A stretch of 5,811 bases of DNA from JAKEGN01 sp964465665 (GTDB lineage: Bacteria > Pseudomonadota > Gammaproteobacteria > Steroidobacterales > Woeseiaceae). The stretch covers positions 1-5,811 of the forward strand of contig CAYXKM010000192.1 of NCBI GenBank assembly GCA_964465665.1, read 5' to 3'. Below are positions 1 to 5,811 of this stretch, in pieces; position 1 is the first letter of the stretch, and every line of letters starts with the position of its first letter. The notes beneath the pieces are model-generated. The model saw only the letters and a list, made by a program, of their open reading frames with translations, was not told where the DNA came from and made no database searches. Made by a program: the position numbers and the translations under genes.

Positions 1-1
1 G

Positions 2-250
2 CTTTCGGATAAGCCCTGGGCACGAAAAGTGATTTTGCGATTGCCGCGGGCGGTACGGCCCGCCGCAGAAAAATCGGCGCATGTCATCGGCATCAATGGC
101 GATGGCGTCGTACTGATGAACTTGCAGCAGAGCAACGTTATGTATTCGGCGATTACCGGAGTCTACGAGACTCGGGACGCGCTGTTTCTCAGTTCGCTGT
201 TCGGCAACAGGCTGGCACGTCTCGACAAGTCTGCACTCGCCGTCGAGTGA
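2..250 (+). CDS. SMP-30/strictosidine synthase-like beta-propeller protein, C-terminal fragment
   Basis: This is the last 82 codons of a gene whose start lies left of the window. The frame is open from base 2 and ends at TGA 248-250; internal ATG or GTG codons exist but the family match begins before them. The order of motifs is typical of the C-terminus of the SMP-30/gluconolactonase/strictosidine-synthase-like group: a basic segment (DKPWARKVILRLPRAVRP), then HVIGINGDGVVL, which resembles a propeller strand with a 'DGxV' turn, then a Q-rich step, ITGVYE and a final LFLSSLFGNRLARL strand. Family members are six-bladed propellers that hydrolyse lactones or esters, or are uncharacterised; substrate cannot be told from this piece and the metal-binding residues are outside the window. 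It is convergent with the DUF885 gene, with only six bases between the two stop codons. The family call is by pattern recognition; function is unknown. Confidence 0.8.
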   Translation, partial: LSDKPWARKVILRLPRAVRPAAEKSAHVIGINGDGVVLMNLQQSNVMYSAITGVYETRDALFLSSLFGNRLARLDKSALAVE

Positions 251-256
251 CGCCAG

Positions 257-2020
257 TCAGGGCAGCAATGCGCCGTCGGCGGCGTCGTTCTCGCCCAGCA
301 TTTGGTTGCGGATAAGCGGTATCGGCGGCGAGCCGTACGCGAGAAACCGGTCGTGGAATTCACCCCAGGCCTCGCGTCCGCCACGGTCTCGAATCCAGTC
401 ACTGCGCAGCTTGTTGATCATCAGTTTGCCAAGCGTGTAGTTCAGGTAACCCGGGTCGTAGGTTCCGCGCAGGGATTGCTGTTCTGCATTGCCGTAGTCC
501 TGGAATGCCTTGTCGAGAAACATCTGCCGGCTCTCGTCGATGCTCATGCTCTCTGCATGCAATCCGATCGCCGAGAGGAAGCGCACATTTCGCAGCAATG
601 CATTCAGCAACTGGCCGATGCGCACTTCCGGATCACCATCGCCGAGTCCTGCGTCCCACATCATCTGTTCGGTGTAATGCGCCCAGCCTTCGGTAAAGGT
701 ATAGGTGCCGAAATGGCGTCCCACGTCATTCTCCGCACGGTTGGCGTGCAGGAACTGCAGAAAATGCCCCGGCCAGACCTCGTGCACCGAAATGGCGAGC
801 AGGCTCGTTTCACCGGGGATATACGCACGCTGGTCTTCCTCTGACCACTCCGGATCTGCCGGTGCTATGTAATAGGTGCTGGGAAGGCCCGTCTCGAATG
901 GCCCTGGAATATTGATGTAGGCCGCATTGAAGCGCCGGTGCGGCGGTGCTTCGTCGACCAGGGCTTCTTCCGTACCCGGAATCGACACCAGTTTGTTGTC
1001 TTCGACAAATTTTCGCAGCATCGGAAGCTGCCGTCGTGCGCCTGCGACAGCGCCGCCTTCGGGCTTCTTGTTCTGCACCTCGAGCACGCAAGTCCTGACG
1101 TCTCTGCCCGGCGCAAACTCTGAACACGCTATTTCCAGGGCAGTCAGATTTGCCTGCAGGTCGCGCTCGCCCGCTGCCTTGAGTTCTGCAATCGTGATCT
1201 CCACACCTTCCTTTGCGCGCAACATCTGCAGGAATCGGGCTTCGCCCAGTGCATAGGCATCGTTCGCTGTGTCCTGCAGGGTGCCGAGCCAGTCGGCAGT
1301 CTGCTGTGCTGCAGCCAACGCGGCGCCGTTGACCGCGCGAAACTCCGCCTGCAATTTTTCGTCATCGACGGATGAGAATATGCCGGGCACGGTGTCCCGC
1401 AGATAATCGGCGTAGCCAGACAGGATGCGTTTCCCGACGGTTACGTACGGCGCCGGCAGGGGCGGCTCGAGATTCGCCTGCATTGTGTCCAGAAACGCCG
1501 GCAATTGCGCGATGTATTTGTTGTAGGCGGCAAGGCGGACGGCCAGCGGCGCGTATTCCCGGTCGATGTAAACGCTGGTACCGATGTGGCCGGTATAGAA
1601 AATCGGATTGCTGCGAATGAAGCCCGAGGTTTCATAGTCGAAGATCTCGCCTGCGACTGCCGCAAGCAGGTATTGGCGCTCGAATTCCTCGATACCGTCG
1701 AGATTTCCGTAGGCCTGCACCGCGGCCGCGGCCTGCCTGAGCCAGGCAACGTATTCGTCGTTCGCGGCGATGCTCATGTCGCGCATCCGGCCGTCGTATT
1801 CGTGAAGCCCGGCGTTGACCGCGGATTCGGGATTCCGCCGGTAGTACTCGGCTATGCTCGCATTGGCAAACTCGGTCCAGGGAGCTTTGGCTTCCGCGGT
1901 CTGTTCATCGCCCGGTCCATCGCCCGGTCCATCGGCCGGTCCATCGCCCGATTTCGTGCACCCGGCCATTGCTACGATCAGCACAGCGGCGAGTGCGGCA
2001 CAGCCCAGTCGCGACACCAT
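257..2020 (-). CDS. DUF885 family lipoprotein, putative zinc metallopeptidase
   Basis: Predicted periplasm-facing lipoprotein of 587 residues. The start chosen is ATG 2020-2018, because AGGAG lies six bases upstream (2031-2027); a longer frame from ATG 2047 (596 residues) overlaps the upstream stop as ATGA and remains possible. The N-terminus is a short lipoprotein signal ending in VAMAGC, so Cys21 would be lipidated; Thr at +2 does not retain it in the inner membrane. A Gly/Asp/Pro linker from a DNA repeat follows (about 24-39). The DUF885 hallmarks are HEVWPGH at 413-419, EGWAHYTEQM at 444-453, LHAESMS near 487, PGYLNYTLGKL near 523 and a C-terminal GSPPIPLI segment. In this family the His/Glu of HExxPGH and the Glu of EGWAxYxE are expected to bind zinc and catalyse, which supports peptidase activity; substrate is unknown. 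Cys299 and Cys311 could pair as a disulfide. Last gene of the murI cluster. Confidence 0.88.
   Translation of the reverse strand: MVSRLGCAALAAVLIVAMAGCTKSGDGPADGPGDGPGDEQTAEAKAPWTEFANASIAEYYRRNPESAVNAGLHEYDGRMRDMSIAANDEYVAWLRQAAAAVQAYGNLDGIEEFERQYLLAAVAGEIFDYETSGFIRSNPIFYTGHIGTSVYIDREYAPLAVRLAAYNKYIAQLPAFLDTMQANLEPPLPAPYVTVGKRILSGYADYLRDTVPGIFSSVDDEKLQAEFRAVNGAALAAAQQTADWLGTLQDTANDAYALGEARFLQMLRAKEGVEITIAELKAAGERDLQANLTALEIACSEFAPGRDVRTCVLEVQNKKPEGGAVAGARRQLPMLRKFVEDNKLVSIPGTEEALVDEAPPHRRFNAAYINIPGPFETGLPSTYYIAPADPEWSEEDQRAYIPGETSLLAISVHEVWPGHFLQFLHANRAENDVGRHFGTYTFTEGWAHYTEQMMWDAGLGDGDPEVRIGQLLNALLRNVRFLSAIGLHAESMSIDESRQMFLDKAFQDYGNAEQQSLRGTYDPGYLNYTLGKLMINKLRSDWIRDRGGREAWGEFHDRFLAYGSPPIPLIRNQMLGENDAADGALLP
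1906..1953. repeat. 12-bp tandem repeat, about four copies, inside the DUF885 lipoprotein gene
   Basis: On the plus strand the unit CATCGCCCGGTC occurs at 1906-1917 and again exactly at 1918-1929. A third copy at 1930-1941 has one change (CATCGGCCGGTC) and a fourth at 1942-1953 matches over its first nine bases and then diverges. The unit length is a multiple of three, so copy changes keep the frame. In the protein it gives a Gly-Asp-Gly-Pro style acidic linker just after the lipidated cysteine, likely a flexible tether between membrane and enzyme domain. Slipped-strand expansion is the simple explanation. Confidence 0.85.
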
Positions 2021-2026
2021 ACTCAA

Positions 2027-2031
2027 CTCCT
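2027..2031 (-). promoter_or_regulatory. Shine-Dalgarno site that favours the shorter DUF885 start
   Basis: Read on the minus strand, AGGAG is followed by six bases (TTGAGT) and then ATG at 2020-2018. The upstream in-frame ATG at 2047-2045 has only GGGGCTGGA directly before it, with poor spacing. The internal site lies inside the first nine codons of the longer frame, so it argues for the shorter protein, which also has a more compact signal peptide (MVSR, then the hydrophobic stretch). Confidence 0.6.
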
Positions 2032-2043
2032 GCATTGCTCTTT

Positions 2044-3720
2044 TCATTCCAGCCCCAGTTCGGCCACGCCCTGGTTGAATACGATGTCCACCGGGATACT
2101 GGCGGAGGTCAATCGATCGAGGTCAGCCTGCAATCCCGCGCCAACGACGCCTTTTTCCTCCATCAGCCGGGTTGCAGCTTCGTAGTCACCGTTGCCCTGG
2201 ATGGTCAGCAGCAGCTTCGATAATTCCGCCATGGCCTGCTGCATACGCTCGAAGTTCACGCTGTAAGTGCCTTTCTCCGGGTCCCTGACAAAGGCGCCGT
2301 GTTCGGCGAAAAAGTTGAAGCGCACCATGTTGGCCTTGCCGTGTGCGCTGCTTGCGCCAAATCGGATCGAACGAAAAAGCCCTGCCATGAAAGTCACGTA
2401 ATTGTTGCGCAGATCGATCTCGCCGAGTTCTCCGGTCTCGTGCAACTTCGTGATCATGTACAGGCCCAGGATGTCCGCTTTTCCTTCTTCCATGCTGGAT
2501 GCCGTATCGAGCAACGCTTCACGCACCGTTCCCTTGCCATTGACCGTATTCTTGATGCCGAGCCCGTGGGCCACTTCATGAAACATGGTATTGGCGAAAA
2601 ACGAATCGAAATCGACGTGGCTGCGCTGTGATTCGTCGATCAGGACATCGGCGATCGGCTCGAGTATTTTCTCGAACTTCGCCTGCATTGCGGTCTTGAG
2701 CTGCAATCGCCGGGTGCCTTTCTGCAGCTGCACCTGCTCGTCGTTAGGCAGGTTGATCGCGATCGTCTTGGAACCTGCGTTGCTGTGTCCGGCGTAATAG
2801 ACGACGTCGTACGCGTTGAGGTCGGAATCCGTTCCCGGAGTTTCGGCCTTGTAACCGGCATCGACCGGCAGCCCGCGTTGCAGTTCCGGAAGGAATTCCG
2901 CGAAGCGCGCGAGGCGCTCGCTCCACTCCAGGTCCTTGATCAGTACATAGGACTCGTACGCACTGCGGTATCCGTAAAGCTGGTCCTCGTAGGTTTCGAT
3001 CGGCCCGATCACCAGTTCGATGGGATTGGTCTTCACATCCATCCACGCAAGGTCGCTGGCCTGGAAATCATCCGTGACCAGGGCGTCTGCGCGCAGCCGC
3101 AGGTAATCGGCAAATCCCTCGTGTTCGCTCAGGTCGGCAGCGGCGCGAAGCAACGCGGCGGCTTTCTCCAGTTCCGGTGCGTATTCGACGTGGTACGGGA
3201 TGGTCACGAGCTTTCCGGCATCGTCACGCCGGACCAAAGAATATAGCCCTGTCTTGTCGGCGAGCTCGGCCGACTCGAACTCCTCGCGTGTCATGTCGGA
3301 AGGATAAAAGTTCGCACCCAGCGGTTTGGGTCCGAATCCGGGCATGAACGGTTTGTCGCCGTCCAACCGGTCCCACGGACCGTAGTTCAGTTCGGCAAAC
3401 TGCCGCTGTTCGGCGACACCGATGCTTTGCAGCCATTCCGGGTAACTGTCACCAAATGCCTGGCGCCAGAACAACCCGTCCATGATCTCCGATGCCTCGA
3501 TCATGAGCACCAGCATCTTGCGCTCATCGGGGCCGAGGCCCGAGAGATCCGATATTAAATCGACTTCCGCATAAATGCCGGGCCGGGGCGCGATCTCCGC
3601 CGGTGGGCCGGGGGCGACATCCGTCGCCGCTACTTCAGGGGCCGGGCGGCTGCAGCCGCCGAGCAACAGTACACTCAATACAACAGCGCCCGTCAGGCGC
3701 AGACAGGTCTTCAGATTCAC
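2044..3720 (-). CDS. Peptidase M49 (dipeptidyl-peptidase III-like) lipoprotein
   Basis: Predicted zinc dipeptidyl-peptidase-like lipoprotein of 558 residues. The start is GTG 3720-3718; no other start lies between it and the in-frame stop at 3762-3760, and GGGA sits seven bases upstream. The signal peptide ends in LLLGGC, so Cys23 would be lipidated, with Ser at +2 suggesting outer-membrane sorting. Motifs in order: GANFYPSDM near 135-143, ETYEDQLYGYRSAYESYV at 242-259, HEVAHGLG at 381-388, EEGKADILGL at 411-420, and SSAHGKANMVRFNFF near 457-471. By analogy with M49, His381 and His385 plus Glu412 bind zinc and Glu382 is catalytic. The spacing is HExxH, not the HExxxH of animal DPP III, and the motifs resemble the DPP III-like part of plant Nudix hydrolase 3; no Nudix domain is present here. 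It lies 39 bases after murI, and its stop overlaps the longer DUF885 start as ATGA, so it is probably co-transcribed. Exact substrate is unknown. Confidence 0.88.
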   Translation of the reverse strand: MNLKTCLRLTGAVVLSVLLLGGCSRPAPEVAATDVAPGPPAEIAPRPGIYAEVDLISDLSGLGPDERKMLVLMIEASEIMDGLFWRQAFGDSYPEWLQSIGVAEQRQFAELNYGPWDRLDGDKPFMPGFGPKPLGANFYPSDMTREEFESAELADKTGLYSLVRRDDAGKLVTIPYHVEYAPELEKAAALLRAAADLSEHEGFADYLRLRADALVTDDFQASDLAWMDVKTNPIELVIGPIETYEDQLYGYRSAYESYVLIKDLEWSERLARFAEFLPELQRGLPVDAGYKAETPGTDSDLNAYDVVYYAGHSNAGSKTIAINLPNDEQVQLQKGTRRLQLKTAMQAKFEKILEPIADVLIDESQRSHVDFDSFFANTMFHEVAHGLGIKNTVNGKGTVREALLDTASSMEEGKADILGLYMITKLHETGELGEIDLRNNYVTFMAGLFRSIRFGASSAHGKANMVRFNFFAEHGAFVRDPEKGTYSVNFERMQQAMAELSKLLLTIQGNGDYEAATRLMEEKGVVGAGLQADLDRLTSASIPVDIVFNQGVAELGLE

Positions 3721-3759
3721 GAGGGATTCCCGCCGTAGATGAAATTTGGCGCGATTATC

Positions 3760-4593
3760 TCACAGATCAACGAGTTCTATGTCACCGGCAGCCAGCTGTT
3801 CGCCGAGGAAAGTGCCGCCGACGCGCGCAAAACGGCTCGCGCCATCGGTTGCAAGCAGGCGCAGTGTGCCTGCGGTATTCGACACTCGTTCGAGCGCCCG
3901 GTCCGCAAGTTCCGTGGCCACGACCGCCGCCGTCGTCCCGGCGGAATCCGTGATCGATACATGCGGCGAGACGACACTGCGAATCGCTCCGCCGAGTATC
4001 GGAAAATGCGTACAGCCCAATATCAGCGATTCCGGGTGGTAGGCGTCGGCGCCGGCGATCATCGGTCGCAGGTATTCCCGGACGATGGCAATCGCAGTAT
4101 CGCCCTGTGTCCAACCCTCCTCAGCCTGAGCGACCATCAGTTCGCAGGCAAGTTCTTTGACAGTCGCTTCGGGATCGAGCCGCCGTATGGCCTTGCCGTA
4201 GGCACCGAGCCGGACGGTGGCTTCGGTCGCGAGCACGAGGTGCCGGGCGCCCGGCCGCACCTCTATCGCCGCCCTGGCGCCGGGTTCGACCACGCCGATG
4301 ACCGGCAATGGCGCGAGCGCCCTCTGCAATTCATCGAGAGCGACAGCCGATGCCGTATTGCAGGCGACGACCAGCATCTTGACTCCGCGCGACTGCAGGT
4401 GCGCCGTTGCCTGCATCGCATATCTCAATACGGATGCCGGGCTTTTGGTGCCGTACGGGAGCCTCGCTGTATCACCGAGGTACACGAGATGCTCGGCCGG
4501 CAACTGCTGACGAATCGCTTTCAGCACCGTCAGTCCGCCGACGCCGGAATCGAATACACCGATGGGCTGTTCTGATTCTGCTTTGCTGGTCAC
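3760..4593 (-). CDS. murI: Glutamate racemase
   Basis: MurI interconverts L- and D-glutamate in the cytoplasm without a cofactor and supplies D-Glu for the peptidoglycan stem peptide. With the chosen start the protein has 277 residues, normal for the family. Clear hallmarks are IGVFDSGVGGLTVL near the N-terminus (Asp15 and Ser16), LGDTARLPYGTKS, VVACNTAS with catalytic Cys78, ELMVAQAEEG, and LILGCTHFPIL with the second catalytic Cys194, followed by TDSAG. Only two starts are possible before the IGVFDSG motif: GTG at 4593-4591 and TTG at 4671-4669. I prefer GTG because the extra 26 residues do not look like MurI, although neither has a good ribosome site. It is the first gene of the minus-strand cluster and is divergent from the SRPBCC-GyrI gene. 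Identity is certain; the start is less so. Confidence 0.96.
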   Translation of the reverse strand: MTSKAESEQPIGVFDSGVGGLTVLKAIRQQLPAEHLVYLGDTARLPYGTKSPASVLRYAMQATAHLQSRGVKMLVVACNTASAVALDELQRALAPLPVIGVVEPGARAAIEVRPGARHLVLATEATVRLGAYGKAIRRLDPEATVKELACELMVAQAEEGWTQGDTAIAIVREYLRPMIAGADAYHPESLILGCTHFPILGGAIRSVVSPHVSITDSAGTTAAVVATELADRALERVSNTAGTLRLLATDGASRFARVGGTFLGEQLAAGDIELVDL

Positions 4594-4742
4594 GCCGCCG
4601 ACACCGCTTACCTGATGCCGGACATTGTGCCGAAGCCCGCCCCTGCCTGCACTATCCGTTGTACATGACAATCGGTTGTGCTGGTCAGCGGGCTGTCGCA
4701 GTGAGAGACTTTCGCGCGTTGCAGGGAACCCGGATCGAAATA
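4594..4742. other. Divergent intergenic region between murI and the SRPBCC-GyrI gene
   Basis: These 149 bases must hold the promoters for both directions unless the transcripts start inside neighbouring genes. I found no pair of -35 and -10 boxes with good match and spacing on either strand. The one notable structure is an imperfect dyad at 4656-4675 (CCG TTGT, five bases, ACAA T CGG), a possible operator. Both flanking genes could start further into this region (TTG 4671 for murI, ATG 4665 for the other gene), and then the two coding regions would overlap slightly. Confidence 0.5.
4656..4675. promoter_or_regulatory. Imperfect inverted repeat, candidate operator
   Basis: CCGTTGT at 4656-4662 is mirrored by ACAATCGG at 4668-4675, with a five-base centre (ACATG) and one unpaired T at 4672. 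Its place between two divergent genes fits a binding site for a dimeric regulator, but arms this short also occur by chance, and no regulator is encoded in the window. Confidence 0.25.
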
Positions 4743-5774
4743 ATGCAGGTTGTGAGAAAGGTGTTGATCGCGCTCGGCGCAGTCGTACTGCTTTTATTTG
4801 CAGTCGGCATCTTTCTGCCTTCGCGCACGCATATCGAACGTGGAATTCTTATCGATGCGCCAGCCGCGACAGTTTTCGCGCTGGTCAATGACTTTCACCA
4901 GATCGGCAAATGGTCACCGTGGCAGGAAACGGATCCCAATGCCCGTTACGAGATCAGCGGCCCGCGCCGGGGTGTCGGCGCCATGCTGGCCTGGGACGGC
5001 AACGTTGTTGGCCAGGGCTCGCAACGCATTATCGAAAGCATCCCGCATGAACGGGTTGTCAGCGAACTCAATCTGGGAGGTCCGGGCAGCACGACTTCAA
5101 CTTTCAACCTGCAGGCGTCCGATGCCGGCACAACGGTCGTGTGGTCATTCGATGCAAGTTTCGGCCTGAATCTGCTGGGGCGATATGCCGGGCTGATGTT
5201 CGACAGCATCATAGGCGAGGACTACGAATCCGGGCTCATGAATCTCAAGGCTATGGCCGAACGTCTGCCGCGGGCAGACTTCAGCGACACCGAAATCGAG
5301 ACTGTTGTCGTCGAAGCCCAGGACTTTGCCTACCTCAGCACGACCAGCATCCCGCTCGCTGCGGCCATTTCCGAATCCATGGGAGACGCCTATTTCAAGG
5401 TGCTGAACTTCATCGACCGCAATGGATTGACCGAGGCCGGCCCCGCCATTTCGATCAGCCGCGGATACCGTGGGCAGGACCTTGCATTCGACGCCGCGAT
5501 ACCAGTGCGCGGCATTACGGAGGCAACTCCGCGCAGTGACCAGGGAGTCCAACTCGGCAAGACCTATGAGGGACCCGCGATCCGGGTCAAACATGTGGGC
5601 TCCTACCTGTCGCTCGGCCAGACCCACGACAAAATCGCCGCGTATCTTGCGGCAAATGGCATTGCCCGTAACGGCGATGCCTGGGAATCGTACGTCAGCG
5701 ACCCGACCCGCATCCCCGAGGCCGAGCTCATCACCTACGTGTATTACCCGATTCGCGCGAACGACGAATCGTGA
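4743..5774 (+). CDS. Membrane-anchored SRPBCC (polyketide cyclase-like) and GyrI-like domain protein
   Basis: Protein of 343 residues starting at ATG 4743-4745; GGA eight bases upstream is a weak ribosome site. An in-frame ATG at 4665 would add 26 residues with no family likeness. One membrane helix lies at about 7-26 after basic residues (RK), which predicts an N-in, C-out topology with both domains outside the cytoplasm. Residues about 30-175 form an SRPBCC/START-like domain: HIERGILIDAPAATVFALV, a KWSPW step, and a C-terminal helix YESGLMNLKAMAE. Residues about 186-338 match the GyrI-like/AraC effector-binding fold, ending in WESYVSDP and ELITYVYYPI. Both folds bind small hydrophobic ligands; no DNA-binding domain is present, so it is not a regulator of the Rob or BmrR type. 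Such two-domain proteins are usually annotated only as SRPBCC family or polyketide cyclase, without known function. It is divergent from murI and followed at once by a hairpin. Confidence 0.88.
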   Translation: MQVVRKVLIALGAVVLLLFAVGIFLPSRTHIERGILIDAPAATVFALVNDFHQIGKWSPWQETDPNARYEISGPRRGVGAMLAWDGNVVGQGSQRIIESIPHERVVSELNLGGPGSTTSTFNLQASDAGTTVVWSFDASFGLNLLGRYAGLMFDSIIGEDYESGLMNLKAMAERLPRADFSDTEIETVVVEAQDFAYLSTTSIPLAAAISESMGDAYFKVLNFIDRNGLTEAGPAISISRGYRGQDLAFDAAIPVRGITEATPRSDQGVQLGKTYEGPAIRVKHVGSYLSLGQTHDKIAAYLAANGIARNGDAWESYVSDPTRIPEAELITYVYYPIRANDES

Positions 5775-5793
5775 CGCCTGCGACGCGCAGGCG
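5775..5793 (+). terminator. GC-rich hairpin directly after the SRPBCC-GyrI stop codon
   Basis: CGCCTGCG at 5775-5782 pairs perfectly with CGCAGGCG at 5786-5793 around a three-base loop (ACG). It starts on the base after the TGA. The following bases (AGACTTGCAA) contain no T-run, so it is not a textbook Rho-independent terminator; it could end transcription weakly, protect the mRNA 3' end, or be one arm of a dispersed repeat. The window ends 18 bases later and nothing else can be called there. Confidence 0.4.
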
Positions 5794-5811
5794 AGACTTG
5801 CAACTCCTCGC

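Noticed and set aside
302..844. A 180-codon plus-strand open frame inside the DUF885 gene
   Set aside because: It is a shadow of the catalytic C-terminal part of DUF885, with no recognisable motif and no independent start signal.
1505..2185. A 226-codon plus-strand open frame across the DUF885/M49 junction
   Set aside because: It is antisense to two well-supported genes, and its repeated ARSIARSIGRS segment is simply the 12-bp repeat read in the wrong strand. No ribosome site or family match.
3739..4575. A long plus-strand open frame (278 codons) antisense to murI
   Set aside because: It covers murI almost exactly, is rich in Arg and lacks any recognisable domain. GC-rich codon use in a real gene often leaves the opposite strand open; murI is certain.
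4594..4671. TTG-initiated N-terminal extension of MurI by 26 residues
   Set aside because: No ribosome site precedes the TTG and the added residues do not resemble MurI; the GTG at 4593 gives a normal-length protein. Not fully excluded.
4407..4742. Upstream extension of the SRPBCC-GyrI frame into murI
   Set aside because: The extension runs antisense through murI, is Arg/Cys-rich with no family likeness, and would bury the N-terminal membrane anchor in the middle of the protein.
1..5811. A defence, mobile or CRISPR system
   Set aside because: No transposase, integrase, toxin-antitoxin pair, nuclease, direct-repeat array or tRNA-linked junction is visible; all genes belong to metabolic or envelope-type families.

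Overview
The window looks like ordinary chromosomal DNA from a GC-rich Gram-negative bacterium. Two predicted lipoproteins with lipobox signal peptides point to a double-membrane cell, and the gene content would fit a marine or environmental gammaproteobacterium. The lineage is an inference from gene style, not proven by any marker here. The window is densely coded, with no RNA gene, CRISPR array, insertion sequence or phage gene visible.

Layout from left to right. (1) Positions 2-250, plus strand: the C-terminal end of an SMP-30/strictosidine-synthase-like beta-propeller protein, cut by the window edge. (2) Positions 257-4593, minus strand: a compact three-gene cluster read right to left. 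It starts with glutamate racemase murI, continues after 39 bases with a lipoprotein of the peptidase M49 (dipeptidyl-peptidase III-like) family, and ends with a second lipoprotein of the DUF885 metallopeptidase-like family, whose longest frame overlaps its neighbour by ATGA. (3) Positions 4594-4742: a 149-base divergent intergenic region with an imperfect dyad. (4) Positions 4743-5774, plus strand: a membrane-anchored protein joining an SRPBCC fold to a GyrI-like effector-binding domain, followed directly by a GC-rich hairpin.

How the genes may work together: MurI makes D-glutamate for peptidoglycan in the cytoplasm. The two lipoproteins are predicted zinc peptidases facing the periplasm and probably anchored in the outer membrane, so a role in periplasmic peptide turnover is reasonable. 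Whether their substrates include peptidoglycan-derived peptides is only suggested by their position behind murI. The SRPBCC-GyrI protein has no obvious link to the cluster beyond a shared upstream region. I see no convincing new defence or mobile system. The most distinctive items are the tandem pair of unlike metallopeptidase lipoproteins and the membrane-tethered SRPBCC-GyrI protein.
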